A DNA stretch of 64,000 bases from Serinus canaria (taxonomy: Eukaryota; Chordata; Aves; Passeriformes; Fringillidae): positions 62,233,543 through 62,297,542 of the forward strand of contig NC_066314.1 in NCBI RefSeq assembly GCF_022539315.1, read 5' to 3'. Shown here in pieces: positions 12,101 through 23,647 of the stretch. The notes beneath the pieces were generated by a model. The model did no database searches and had not been told where the DNA came from. It saw only the letters and a list, made by a program, of their open reading frames with translations. Within the stretch, counting starts at the first letter, position 1, and each line of letters begins with the position of its first letter. The position numbers were made by a program, and so were the translations under genes.

Positions 12101-12649
12101 CTTTGAATCCATCAAAGGGTATTCGTTTTTCAAATTTTAATAGCCTGGGTAGGAATCTTCTTCATTATTAATCTGTGTTAGAATTGTAATGAAACACTGT
12201 GGTGGTGGTAATTAAATTTCAAGACAGATGCTTCATAAATAAAGAAGCATTTCATAAATATCAAATTATGCTGCTATCCTGGCATGTGCAGGTTCTCTGT
12301 CATTACAGAGATGTGATAATTATCTCTGGTTATTCATTGCAATTTAAGAATGGATAAAGAATAGAAAATAAGGCATGAAGAAGGGAAATACCTGAGGCAC
12401 TGAGGTTGGATCTTAGATCTTTTCTATGTGAGTTTCAGAGGGTTTTGCCTTTTTAATTCAGCACTCATTTGATTAATAGGTAGATAAGTAGTACCTGTCT
12501 TCAACATTACATTTAACTGTATGTTTCACTAACTGCTGAATAGCCCTTTTTCTTGCATCAGGCTCTCTCTTTGAACACTACTCTGTTCCCACTGGTGCTT
12601 TCATAGATATGGCAAACTTGAAAACTTATTTCTTTGGGTTTTAAAAATC
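9105..12649. other. Largely unassigned AT-rich stretch
   Basis: A 148-codon minus-strand frame at 10485-10931 and a plus-strand frame at 9679-9936 are open, but neither has convincing splice context nor a recognisable domain. An old repeat remnant at 11690-11767 is listed separately. Scattered CpGs at about 11260-11480 suggest that part may be younger or selectively kept. Confidence 0.4.
11690..11767. repeat. Old amniote interspersed-repeat remnant
   Basis: The text CCAGTTCCCACTGAAGTCAA followed by GCTATTGACTTCCATG and AAGATCTGGCC resembles an old repeat common in turtles, crocodiles and birds whose hallmark is a TTGACTTCAATGGGA core with GGCC-flanked ends. Similar relics lie at 19243-19310 and 56095-56125. 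The family name is not certain. Confidence 0.4.
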
Positions 12650-12850
12650 TCTTGAAGTGAGACTGACAGGCCTGTAGTCTCCAAGGTCCTCTTCCTTGCC
12701 CTTCTTGAAAACTGGGACAATGTTGGTCAACTTCCAGTGGGCTGGGACCTCTCTGGATTCCCAAGTCCACTCAAAAATCATCAAGAGAGGTTTTACAATT
12801 ACTGAAGTGTTGCAGTGAGGTTCCTTTTGTGAATTGGAGAGAAGTTTCAC
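12650..12850 (-). mobile_element. CR1 LINE fragment, reverse-transcriptase segment
   Basis: Read on the minus strand, it encodes a CR1-type stretch including WESREVPAHWKLTNIVPVFK followed by KGKEEDLGDYRPVSLTS, which is the segment just before the conserved RT core in avian CR1 ORF2. The reading frame is intact across this short part but truncated on both sides, so the element is a dead fragment. Sequence left of about 12650 no longer follows CR1. Confidence 0.85.
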
Positions 12851-14439
12851 TTATGCATCACTGGTGCACAGCATTCCTCTAGCATATTTGCATACAAATA
12901 GCAGTAGACCCGTCCTTGTATTATATCCATGTTAATATTTTGTGTGTGCAGAGGTGTGCTTCATTGTGTAATTCCAAATCAAGTGTCCAGTCAACACCTT
13001 TGTAGATTTAAATGCAAATCAAGTAGTTCTGGCATTTAATTTTTATTAATCACAAAGTGACTCTAAACTTTCTCAGAGTCTGATCTTTTCATCCTAAGCT
13101 TATTTGATCTTCATCCAAGTAACCAGCATGATTCAGTATTCTCCCAGGATATAATATTATAGTTTGCAAAGTGATTGTTAAATGCATTAATAATTTCAGT
13201 GGGATCATTAATAACATCTCTTGTCAGCGACCTAGCTTGGATAATAACTTTCTTGTGACTTGCATGAAATAATTTTTTTTCTGGGGGAAGGGTATCCTTT
13301 TCCAGAGGTTTCTAGATGTCTTTTAGTTGTTTTCCAGTGGCTGAAATAGCTTTTAACTGTGGTATGTCTTGAGGTTTATGCACTCATTTCTAAGAAAATG
13401 TGATAATTGCTTAACCACCATTCCTCTGTAGTTGTCCTGATTGCTTAACCTAACAACTCCACCAATATTTTCTGTAAATAACAGTAATTGTACATATTTT
13501 TCTTAATAATGTCTTGTTGTGACAGAATAATTTAAGGCAGCAAATGTCTATTGACAGAAATCATTAATCTAATAAAATAGTATGGCAAAGGCATGTCTTG
13601 TGGACTGAAAATGAATTTGGTAGAACTATAAGAGCAATGTATTATCATTGCTGCTATTTTCATATCAAGATAGACACTAGATTGCAATGGGTAGATCTCT
13701 GGCTGTTGGCATATTGTAAAGAAACACAAAATTCAATGTAGCTTGGAGAGAGACAGTAATCATCTTCATCTCCCATTTACCCCTGCCAGTCTGACAGGGT
13801 GCTGTGTGGCAATATTCATCTTTCAGACCACCATATCCTCCTTGAATGACAGCAATCTATCCATATTCCCTGTATTGCTGTCTCCTCTTTACTCTCTATG
13901 GAATAAAGCAAGTCCAACTACTTGCTGCCCACACTTCAAGCAAGGATCCCTCTTCCTTATCTACTTTGCTATGATGTGTAGCAATGGAATTGGGGCCAAG
14001 CTGTCGTCCTTTATCAAAAGAAATAAGTCAATACAGACTGTGGAAACAATAATATATCCTGCTAAAACAATGAGAGGGAAATCCCTGCCAAATGTTGATA
14101 GAACTCACTAGCAACCAGTTCTGTAAGCTTTCTCTGTGCCATGTCTGGTGTGAGCAAGCCAGATTTCGCTGTCTTAGGAAAATGAGAAAGTCCTTAGGTA
14201 GGTCTGCTTGTAACTGGCCTTCACTGAAACATATTCTGATTACCCTTCTCTGCTGTCTCTTTCCATCTGAGGTATTTTACAACTGAGGAGCAAGATTTAT
14301 TATGTATTGTCAGCAGCAGCCCCACCTTTGAGTTTTTGCACACACACTGAAATAGCAGGATGGGTCCATAGCTGTAGACTACAGGGGCTACTGAGGTTGG
14401 TGTTCTTTGCACAGTGAATACAGGTGCAAGGTAATTCAT
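12851..14439. other. AT-rich stretch without a supported gene
   Basis: A 122-codon plus-strand frame at 13743-14111 has an acceptor-like site inside it (ATTCATCTTTCAG near 13826) but no donor and no recognised domain. Nothing else was identified. Confidence 0.4.
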
Positions 14440-14620
14440 TTACTGTCCCATCCCTGGCAGGGTTCAAGGCCAGGCTGGATGGAGCTGTGACCAACCCGGT
14501 CTAGTGGAAGGTGTCCCTGCCTATGGCAGGGGGTTTGGAACTAGACCATCTATCTAGTTGGTTGGCCTTCCAACCCAAACCTTTCTAGAGTTCTATGATC
14601 CTTTAATTCTATGTCTTCTG
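14440..14620 (+). mobile_element. CR1 LINE 3' end
   Basis: The 3' UTR is clear: CCCATCCCTGGCAGGGTTCA near 14450, GGTCTAGTGGAAGGTGTCCC near 14500, then a decayed tail of ATTCTATG-like octamers at about 14590-14612. Only the 3' end is present, the usual outcome of 5'-truncated CR1 insertion. Confidence 0.9.
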
Positions 14621-15264
14621 TCTTTCTAAACCTAGAAATTTTAAATAACATTTTTCAGAAGCATACTTTTATAATTGTACTTTTGGATTATCTTGTATAT
14701 ATTATTCTTCAGTCAATTCCCTAGGTCAGGTTAGAGCCTCCCATAAACATCTTCATCTCAAGTCAGCAACTGCTCACCAGTGCAGCTGAGCTGGTGGTAG
14801 CAGCTGGGAAATGCAGGCATTCCCACAATGATCTGTCATTGTGTGCATTGGCATAAGCATCATTCTTGGAAATTTGCCCTCTTGTGCTTACCCTCTTTCC
14901 TTACCTTCCCCAGAAAACAAAAAGCTCACCACTTAGTAGTGGTTGCTTTACTCTTCTGAATCATTTCACTGAAGCAACACTTAAACAAAAAATAGGGGTG
15001 CACAGTTAGCTAGAGACAGAATTTTCCAATAAACTCCAGCTCAGACAATGATTAGTAGAGTGGAAAGAAGGATATTCAGTCTGGCCTTGTTTTACACAGC
15101 CCTTATAGGTGTTATTTTTTATCAAGGTACTAAACAAGATGTTAATCAAGGATTGTAGCTTCAGTTCCATGGAATTTTGTATCCTGTAACTTTGATTCCT
15201 CTTGGTATGCAGGGTAAGAATTTATCTCTTCTGTTCAGATGAGGAGCTGAAACTTATGCTGTTA

Positions 15265-15500
15265 GCATTACAGAATCATAGAAATTAAAGATGGAAAAAT
15301 TTTATTAGATCATCTACAGTAGTAGTTCATCATCTTGCCAATACAAGCATTTTACTATAGAACAATGACTCCTTGCCCAAAGCCGCAGAGAGAATCAGTG
15401 TCAGAGCCAGGATTAAAACTCAAGGAGTTTCTGGCTCCCTGTCCTCCACTCAGACAGCAAGAGCATTCTGCAGAAAAGCTAGATTGTCCAAACATTAACA
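15265..15500 (-). repeat. MIR/CORE-SINE-like or L3-like ancient repeat
   Basis: Read in reverse, the segment has the order expected of an ancient amniote SINE or L3-type tail: AGAATCATAGAAATTAAAG near 15270, then CTTGCCCAAAGCCGCAGAG near 15373 and CAGAGCCAGGATTAAAACTC near 15402, matching the familiar inverse-orientation text CTTGCCCAAGGTCACACAG and GGCAGAGCCRGGATTYRAAC of MIR-like elements. It is heavily diverged; the family is not fixed. Confidence 0.5.
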
Positions 15501-15734
15501 AAAAACAGCAGGGATGATTTAATTAATTCAGATTTGTTGCTAAAAGGCCTGTAGTGTTTTTGATTAGCTCTTGGGCCCTCATCAGGCTTAGAGGGGTGTG
15601 TGTGGTAAATTTCCTTTTACCAGTTTGGTACCTACAAGATCCTGAAGTGATATGAATTCTTGAGAAACATGCAATTAAAACACTACTTCCAGAAAATCCC
15701 TATGAACATATGGATCAGCATCTTTATGATAAAT

Positions 15735-15865
15735 AGGTCAGACTTAATCCTGTAAGCTCTTGAAGATGAGGGCTATGTTTTCAATAGCCCACACAGTGCC
15801 TTACTGGACGCTCTGAATAGTGCTGTGATATGTATTATTATTAATAAATATTTATTTTTTTGGAC
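15735..15865 (+). repeat. L2/MIR-like 3' tail
   Basis: The sequence CTGTAAGCTCTTGAAGATGAG near 15750, then CACACAGTGCCTTACTGGACG, then AATAAATATTTAT near 15844, follows the shared 3' end of L2 LINEs and MIR SINEs (CTGTAAGCTCCTTGAGGGCAG ... AGTGCCTGGCACATAG ... CAATAAATATTTG). This is a very old insertion shared in type with mammals. The adjacent 15265-15500 relic may be part of the same event. Confidence 0.55.
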
Positions 15866-17592
15866 ATGAGAGCTAAAGTTAAAAGTTATTTCTGATTTTT
15901 TGTTCATAAGCAACTGTGCCATGAAAATTCCATATCCTTAACTTGCAGGGCTGTTTGTGAATACTGGTTATTCTGCATCCCATACATATTTTCAAGGATG
16001 AGTGGTACATGAGAGGTGCTTAATATTTTTATTATTACTGTATAGCACTATGTGTATATATTCTATAGATGCTTATGTAGCACCTACAGAAAGAACACTA
16101 AAAAAGTCAGTATTTGCTGCACTGCTTGGTTTTCACTTCCATACCAGAGTTTTCACACAAGGGTTTCTACAATAAAAGTATTATTATTGGTACTGGAGAA
16201 ACTGCCTACCCTTACAGATTTCAGATGTATCTCATTATAAGGTCTTGTTTTCAGTAGCTAAAGTTTAACTATGTAAAGAAACTTTTCATTTATATGTATC
16301 CACCTCAGACAGGATTTTCTGAGAAAATTTCTAAGAAACTTAGAAGAAAAATTGCAACTATTTTACATCTGCATCCTTGTGTTTTGTAACAGGAACAGCA
16401 AATTTGTCAAAAGGGGGTCTTTATGTTGGTTGTCTGCTTTCTTTTTGTTTTGAAGCAAGTTTTCAGGATTTTCTGAGATGTTCTGGAAGCAGGTTTTCTT
16501 CACTTAACTTTTTCCACTTAAAAATAAAGTTTTCCACTGGTCTGATTCTGTTTACTCTTGAACACCAAGTCTTTTGCCTCTTCAGTGCTCTTTTGGTCCT
16601 TCCCCCGTTGTCAGATGACATCTCAGACACTAAAAAATGACACTCAGTGTTGAGCCTTGCCTTGCATTTTAGCAGGAATCTGAGAATGAGTGGTTACACG
16701 CTGTGGCAATGCAGAAGATAATGAGAATTAACTCTGCGTGCAGCTAAGGTTGTGCTTTCACAATCACTTGAAGATGATCTAAGTAGATGCTTCTGCCAAA
16801 AGTGGTGACCTCACCTATCCCCAGACAATGGTGGCATATTCCTGCTCCTTGACTTTGAAAGAACTAATCCAGATGACAACTACTAACTTTTCAGCTGAAT
16901 TTGTTTCCTGATCCCACTAATTTCCCAATTCCACTGTTTCCACTGTATCCATGAAGATGTAGCACAGAAATGGGAGTAAGGTTGCTTACCTAAGGCAGGG
17001 ACAGGGAATGTCATACAGGCAGCAGCTGGAATTATCTTTAATTAGTGCTAGCAGTTATGTCCTTCTCACCTTTCCATTGATGATACATAATCTTTAAATT
17101 CAGTCAGCAGCCTGTCAGGATAGAGATTAATGAATAAGACATGGTTAGTAAATGTCAACAACTTTTGAACATGCTACTTGAGATATTTATCTGCTACTTA
17201 AAAATTATTAGGGATTTTGTTGTATGCCTGTATTTCCTTTATTGTGTTATGAACTACCTGATTTGCACATTTAATTTTGCTGCGGAGGATGGAATTAATT
17301 TTATTTTAAATGTCTGTAATGTAAAATTTGGAAACTGACCTGGCCACCTAGAGTCTCTTTAATCATCAATGAAATGTTATTGGGACTGTTAGGTGGGGGT
17401 CTCTCCAAGTAACCTGTCATTAGCATTAATCACACTCTAGAAAAGCTCACCTTTGTTGTGTTGAGCAAACAAAATGATTAATTCTCTACAGATGAATAGT
17501 CACATGACAATTTATGCATTGTTATATGAAATTAAACCAATGGAAAAGCCTACCCATCTAACCTGGTAAACCCAAGGACTGGTTAGGTTAGG
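15866..17592. other. AT-rich stretch without a supported gene
   Basis: No recognised repeat or gene. An open frame at 16377-16640 follows an acceptor-like TTTTGTAACAG but lacks a donor. Confidence 0.4.
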
Positions 17593-17677
17593 AGAACAAA
17601 AAGATAAGGTTTCCTTATGGGAGTATCCATGGTAGAACAAAAAGATAAGGTTTCCTTATCTTATGGGAGTATCCATG
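17593..17677. repeat. Tandem duplication carrying a palindrome
   Basis: A 39-base unit at 17593-17631 is repeated at 17634-17677 with five extra bases (CTTAT). In the second copy those bases complete a perfect stem, AAGATAAGG-TTT-CCTTATCTT. The sequences are otherwise identical, so the duplication is recent. Confidence 0.95.
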
Positions 17678-17769
17678 CTAACATTTGTGGCCATCATCTG
17701 AGTCTTACCAGTGCAACACTGCTGTACCCTTCAGTTCAGACCTTCTGGCTTACTTGGAGCTGTAGTGTC

Positions 17770-17990
17770 CAGGTTGAGGGCAATTAAAGAACAAATTCTT
17801 CCCTGTAAGTGCATTGGGACTGTGCTGGAACGCATTGCCCAGAGGAGCTGAGGATGTCCCATCCCTGGAAGTGCTCAAGATCAGATTGGGATGATCTAGT
17901 GGAAGGTGTCCCTTCCAATGAGGGGGGCATGGAAATAGATCATCTTCAAGACCCTGTCCAACCAAAAAAATTCGGTGATTCTGGGAGACT
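17770..17990 (+). mobile_element. CR1 LINE 3' end, diverged
   Basis: The text ATTCTTCCCTGTAAG, GCATTGCCCAGAGGAGCTG, CCCATCCCTGGAAGTGCTCA and GATCTAGTGGAAGGTGTCCC follows the end of CR1 ORF2 and its 3' UTR in the plus direction. It ends near TTCGGTGATTCTGGGA, the remnant of the terminal octamer. Frames across it are relics of the element. Confidence 0.88.
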
Positions 17991-19623
17991 GGGCTAGAGA
18001 GACCAAAATTGGTTTGGAAATTCATGACACAGCTGGGAATAAATGGAGCTGAAGGCAAGAACAACGAGTAAGAGCAATCAATGACCAAGTCAGTTGCTTT
18101 TCTAAACCATAGTAGTCTGTGTCATGCAGCAGGGTATATCAGCCTCATCCATGACTTGTGGATATCAGAACAGTGCAATGTTATGGATGTTGTCATTTCC
18201 CTATTTTTCTCTTTTAAGAATACAAGTATGGATTCAAAGAAGTTGAAAGTGAGAATCACCATTAAGAGAATCCCTAAAGGATCATCATCCATGCTACATT
18301 TTCTGTGAAAGAGAGATCTCAGATGGGAATTTAAACTGTTCCTCTTCAAGGTTAGCATATTTCCCTGAATTTCAAGGTTATACAGGCCTATGTAAAAAAC
18401 CCCAAAACCAGATATGCTTGCAAAAATGAAGTTAGTATAACTGACTTCAAGTAGAGGAAAAACCAAGCAGGTGAGTACATGTAAGTCAGTCAAGTATGCT
18501 TTTGTACTGCTGCATGCAAATACCTTGAAATTATTAAAAAAAAATCAAAAATATTTATAAAAGCCCCAAACTTTGGGATTAAATAATCCTTGCAAAATAT
18601 AAATAACTTTATAAAACCTTTGTAAGTATTTTTGTTTGTTTTTAAACTAAATCTGATCAATGTCACTGTGTACAGTGGTATTGTCATGCTTTGTTGGGTG
18701 TCATGTACTGTGGACTAACTGAATCAGAGATGTAGCTACACAATGAAAATTAGACAGATCTTAAGTATTTGTTGAATTGAGGCCAAAGCAAGTAAAGTTA
18801 TCATACAGTTGACTAAATTATGCTTTAAATATAAACACTAGATATGTGTTAACTTCAGCTGAGTAATATGCAAGAAATAAACAGCTCACTTTCCAGCTGG
18901 GCATTTACAGCCTTTGGCAGGTAACTCAGCAGCTTCAGAGAAATTTAAGTGGTCAGGTTAAGTTCTATGCTTGGGAGCATGAGGCATGGGAAGAGCTTCA
19001 GCATATGAGAACAAGGGATGACCCAATGAAAAGCACATATGTGCATTTCATATCCTGTGAATTCTCTGGCTGTAGTTGGAGATCATGCCATTGTTTCTAA
19101 ATAGCTCTGATATTCCCCCCTGTGTCAGTGCTAAGCATTGTTAAAGTTTAATACCACTTCTGTGCTGTTCGGTTTTTCAGTTTTCTTGGCACACTCAACT
19201 GAGGAAGAGGAATGCTCAGGGCTAAAAATGAATAACTTAATTGCTGGGCCAAATTCTGAGTCCCTCAACTGAACAGAACTCCCACTAATTTGAGAGGAAC
19301 TTTTGTTCAATTGACTGCATAACTTGAATCATTGTCCCATGTTAACCTCTAGTAGCTTAGTTAGTCTTATTGCAAGCTACACAGGGAAAGCATCTTAATC
19401 CTGAGGAGCTGAGTCTAAAAATGTGTCACTAAAAACCCTCTTTTAAAACAGTTTTTATGTTCTAGCTTCACTTTGATTTAATATTCTCAGCTGCTGGTGG
19501 AACAGGTTACTTCTGTATTAGCCGAGGCTTTGGTTTTGAGTTATCCTGCTGCATTTTGGGAGAGCAAGAGTAAAATTCTGGACTGTTTTTCAGTAAAACA
19601 ATATCTATTTGGAAATTACTTAC
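17991..19623. other. AT-rich stretch, one old repeat remnant
   Basis: No gene is supported. At 19243-19310 the text GGGCCAAATTCTGAGTCCC begins an old turtle/archosaur-type repeat relic. A 30-base pseudo-exon at 18225-18254 was noted and set aside. Confidence 0.4.
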
Positions 19624-19700
19624 AAGTTCTTGCAAGATGATTGCTTTTGCTAATCCAGCTAACTGCCTCAAATTCACTGTAACTTCAGATAAGCAAGCCA
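19624..19700 (-). CDS. Candidate minus-strand exon, unidentified protein
   Basis: On the minus strand a TTTCCCAG acceptor and a GTAAGTAA donor bound 77 bases, phase 1 to phase 0, reading ACLSEVTVNLRQLAGLAKAI and then ILQEL. The frame stays open on both sides (77 codons in all, to a stop near 19507), so a longer terminal exon is possible. The donor is strong but the acceptor tract is short. Its entry phase fits the exit phase of the candidate at 20949-20985, which in turn fits 22744-22916. The leucine- and alanine-rich text suggests a helical protein; no family was recognised. Confidence 0.35.
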
Positions 19701-20948
19701 CTGGGAAACTTTTTTGTGTTGCATTCAAGGATGGTTGCAATTCACAGATGGATAAAACAGGGGGCTCTCCCTCCTCTTCTGTTTATGACTGTCAGTTAGC
19801 AATATGTTCTGTAATATTTCTGGAAGAAAGAAATAATGCTGCATAAAATAGGGCATAAGAGATGATTTTTTAAGGCTACTAGTCTGGCTTCGTGCATGGT
19901 TGTTTGGTTCTCAAAGCAAAAGCACCTCTTACTATTATTATATGAGAACTAATATTATAATTTTTATTGTTTAAAGAATTTATTATGAAAAATAATTTAA
20001 AGGAGAAAACCAGCGTGCTTCTTGACAGTTGACAGCTTTTGTGGCAGGAAAGGCAAGTCTTTCAGTACTCCTCTAATTTATTTTACACAATGCATTTTCA
20101 AGTCAGAAGGGAAAGTAGCATTACCTTTGATGGAATTTTGATCAGAATGGAAAAAACCCCAACATTATAAATTTCAGAAAAATAGAAAATTTCAGCTTGA
20201 ATTGTCATCTGTTGGTCTCATGTACTGACATTTATGGGAATATTTCTATCCTGTTTTTCATGTCTTGTGACTAAGGTTATCACAATCTTATTCTAAATCT
20301 TGTCTTAACAACTTTAGTGTTAAGCCCCTTTTGATGGATTTAGGAAAAACAGTTTAAGACATTTGTTTTTCATTCAACGACCTAAAGTGGTGAATGACTT
20401 CACCATAACACTCATGAGTTGTTTTTATCTTGATAATCCAAAACATGCACCTTATTTTTGTTCTCAGTTTTTCAAGCTTCATTTCCAGTTGTTCGTTCTT
20501 GATATTTATCTTCTTTAATTTAAAAAAAACCAAACAAACAAGCCAGTACACCAAACTACTACCAAAACTATTCTTATTTAATCACTAATAAGTCATTATC
20601 AGGTCATCTAGTTATCCTTGGACAAATTGACTAGACTGAGCTGTTCTGTTCTGTCATTCTATGACTAATTTTCCATGTTATGATTCATTCTTAGTTTGCT
20701 TTCCTGAGCCCTGCACAAATTTTTAACATCTTTCTTTTAAGTCTGGACATCAAGAATTACACCTAGTATTTTAGTAGTGGCCTCTCTGGTGAGAATCACG
20801 TGTAAAAATCATTACAAAATGCATTATTCAAATTCTATTGCCATAGGGGCCAGATAGTACCTAGCTACCACGATAGATATAAAAGATGTAATAACATTCC
20901 ATCCCAACCTTTTCTTTGGTTTTGGTTCCTGTGGTTCTATGCACTCAC
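19701..20948. other. AT-rich stretch without a supported gene
   Basis: Nothing beyond chance open frames and a short A-rich run at 20523-20530 was found. Confidence 0.4.
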
Positions 20949-20985
20949 CATGCCCATTTAGCTCTGAATTTTGGTTGTTCCAAAA
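20949..20985 (-). CDS. Candidate 37-base minus-strand exon (low confidence)
   Basis: On the minus strand GAGTTTCAATTTACAG precedes the segment and the strong donor GTGAGTGC follows it. The open frame reads FWNNQNSELNGH plus one base (phase 0 to 1), which is exactly the phase needed to join 22744-22916 to 19624-19700. Very short exons like this are frequent by chance; the phase agreement is the main argument. Confidence 0.25.
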
Positions 20986-22743
20986 CTGTAAATTGAAACT
21001 CATCTCAGCCCACAGTTCTTCCCTTTCTGCCCCCTGAATTTTGTGCTGAAACTATGCAAAAATGTGCATTTTTGTTATTTTTATTTAAACAGCAAAAATA
21101 GTTTGGCTCAACTGTGCTGAAAACTGGGTCATGGATTGTTCAAAATATTTGCAGCCCTTTCAAGGAACATTGGTTGTGCTTAGGGCTTGTAAGGAGCTCT
21201 GAATTCAGCAGTTTTAGGTGCAGGTGAGAACATTGTCCTGAGTTAAATGAATTTGCTTTTTAATGTTTCAGAATATGCTATTGTAAGATAATTCCTGTTC
21301 ATTTTCTTCCTGTGAGTTACTGATTAAAGTTAAAATTTCAAATATTTTTGTGTTCAGAAGGTGCCACATTGAATTCAAATCAAGTTTACTGCATATGAAA
21401 ATCTCTCTGTAAAGAATTGACCTCAGGTCTGTTTTCCAATAACATGGGAAACAGGAAAATAGCTTTTCATGGATTTCATGAAAACACAGTCTTGTACGAG
21501 CTGGGCTCAGCATGGTTGGGCTGAGGGCTCACAACAAAGTCACATTAGCTCAACAAGGCATCTGCACCAGCAGAGCAACTGTTACAGCATGGAGGATGTC
21601 CTCAGCTCAAAGCAAATATAAGGTCATCCAGCAGGAATGTTCAGGCACAGGTTGAATTACAGAAGCTTTTTTAAGTCTTGGTAGCTGACTTGGTGTGTCC
21701 TCTCAGACATTCAGCCATAAATTAATAAAACCCAGCTTAAGTCTCAAGGAAAATGTAGGAGAAAGGTTATATTGCCTTGCATGTGAAGGAGGCTAGCTGA
21801 CAAGACAAACATAAAATGTCATAGAGTTTCAGCTGGTATATGGAAACTTGATTGCCCATATGACAGTAATGCAGATTGCTGTTAAAAAGTATATCTCCTG
21901 TGGTGTGTGTTTAATATTACAAAACTTCTGGTAAATGGATTCCAATTCATAGATTTTAATGAGGACTACAGATCTTTTTTGGCAAAACAGGCTGGATTTC
22001 CAGCAAATACGGAGCAAACTTTTCTTTGGAGTGGAACTGTGTAAAGTCTGCCTATTTCAGCCTTTCTTTGCTTTTGATCTGATGCAAACCTGTAGGCTTA
22101 AATTAAAAAAAATCATCCTATTCTTCAGCTACTGTTCAGTCTAGCTCTGAAAGCTGAATTAGTCTGGATTTATAGGAAGAGTAGGTTTCATACTTGATCC
22201 CTAAATGTGAATGGGAGAATTATATCAACATTGTACTTCCATCATTTTCACTCTGAGCATAGGTGAGAGAACACCAGCTAAAGTAAAGCTGTCAGTTCAT
22301 TTACGTTATTTAATGAATAGATGGCAGCATGTTTATAAGAATCTGGTTTGTTCAAGGAGTGAGGAAATCAAACTGTAGGCATGGGCTTTGGGATAGTAGT
22401 AAACACCATAGTTTCAGATTGGCATTGAGATTTTAAGAAATGTATTTAATTGAATTAATCTATATGCCATTTCTTGAAATTGAAATACAAAGTACAACCC
22501 AAGAAGTATGGAGCTATTTGGCACGACTGTTATGAAAAAGGCATGGAATCACAGGTTGCTGGATTTTTCACATGAAGAGACATGGAATTAAAACTTAGCA
22601 AGTTTTGAAAATCATTGCAAATTCTAGATTTTTGCAAATTCTAGATTCCATTCCTGCTCCTTGAAATACTTGGAAAACCTTAAAGTAACTCAAGGTGTGG
22701 ATTTTTGGAAAGTATGAGTAAATTTCTGGAAAGCAAAGCTCAC
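20986..22743. other. AT-rich stretch with a short tandem duplication
   Basis: Contains the 17-base direct repeat at 22615-22647 listed below. No gene or repeat family was recognised. Confidence 0.4.
22615..22647. repeat. Exact 17-base tandem duplication
   Basis: TTGCAAATTCTAGATTT occurs at 22615-22631 and again, one base shorter, at 22632-22647. Identity is complete, which points to a recent slippage event. Confidence 0.95.
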
Positions 22744-22916
22744 CTGAGTGAACTCTGGGGAGCAGACACCACGTGATTCTGCTGTGATGAAGTCCCTGAT
22801 GCTCCTGAGTAATGCAGTGGAGTGATTGAAGGGATTTGCAGTGCCAGGGTATCTACTGGACCCAAACCAGTTGTCATCCATTGCCTTAAAAACAGTGTAG
22901 AACATGACTCTGAAGT
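22744..22916 (-). CDS. Candidate minus-strand coding exon, unidentified protein
   Basis: On the minus strand 57 codons are open between a CACCAG acceptor at 22917 and the strong donor GTGAGC at 22743 (phase 1 to 0). The text includes FRVMFYTVFKAMDDNWFGSS, NPFNHSTALLRSIRDFITAE and GVCSPEFTQ. Third codon positions are clearly richer in G and C than the surrounding DNA, which favours real coding. What is odd is the acceptor: instead of a pyrimidine tract, an A18 run lies just upstream on the coding strand. Exon, retro-derived segment or decayed gene are all possible. No domain was recognised; it is soluble-looking, with mixed helix and aromatic residues. Confidence 0.45.
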
Positions 22917-22925
22917 CTGGTGTAC

Positions 22926-22943
22926 TTTTTTTTTTTTTTTTTT
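22926..22943. repeat. T18 homopolymer next to an exon candidate
   Basis: Eighteen T on the plus strand, hence A18 immediately upstream of the minus-strand exon candidate ending at 22916. Comparable T runs lie at 29925-29943, 33595-33613 and 55359-55375. Confidence 0.95.
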
Positions 22944-23596
22944 GTTGCATTATTAAGAGTGTGTAGAAATTACAAGTCCCTTGAGTTAACAATTCTTAGG
23001 AAAACCTTGAGTAGATGCGCTTTAAGTCAGCATAAAGGTACATTTTCCATGTAACTTCTCCTCAGAATATAATGCATCTTGAAGACAAACTAATGAAGTA
23101 TGCATATTTGCAGGGATGCAGGAATTACTCATAATATTTACTAGAATGATTTAAAGGTTGGCCAAAATCCAATTGGTAAAAACACTGAATATTTTTAAGC
23201 TTGTGATAGCAAACATAAAAAATCTTTGGGTGTACCAGAAAGCAGTCACTCTTCACTTTCAGCAAGCATAAGACATAGTTATAGCTAAATAAAACACATG
23301 CATGTGTTTCTCTGTGTTTCTCTGTTTCTCTTTCCTTACAGCTTCAAGTCAAACTGATACAAGTCACATTTTTCTTGGGTATCAGACAAAAGTCTCCTTC
23401 AACTCACTTTTGTAGCTAATTTTCTACTTCAAGCTGCTTCTTGAGCTCATCTTATCCAGTTGTTTTTTTCTTAAGAGTCCTTATTGTTGAATCTTGTCAC
23501 TTTCAGACCATCAGATGGTCACGTATTTCCCACTAGAAATTGATTGCTAATTATCAATCCACTTTTCTTCACTGCTGTTTTTATTTCTTTCTTCAG

Positions 23597-23647
23597 CATA
23601 TTCTGATACCAGTCACAGTGATCACTCAGTCCAGAGATGTGACACAG
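23597..23647 (+). CDS. Candidate exon of the plus-strand gene
   Basis: A 51-base segment between a strong acceptor (TTTTTATTTCTTTCTTCAG) and ACACAG|GTTAGT. The frame that fits its neighbour is phase 1 at both ends and reads YSDTSHSDHSVQRCDT, a serine- and acid-rich, probably unstructured piece. It joins in frame to 25057-25220. A second frame is also open (phase 0, HILIPVTVITQSRDVTQ), so the assignment depends on the neighbour. Confidence 0.4.

Noticed and set aside
18225..18254. A 30-base micro-exon candidate (CTATTTTTCTCTTTTAAG ... GAAA|GTGAGA).
   Set aside because: Open in two frames and so short that chance is the simpler explanation, although the 1-to-1 phase would fit.
23341..23377. 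A strong acceptor (TTTCTCTTTCCTTACAG) opening SSQTDTSHIFLG before a weak GTATCA.
   Set aside because: The donor is poor and the exit phase does not match the next exon candidate.
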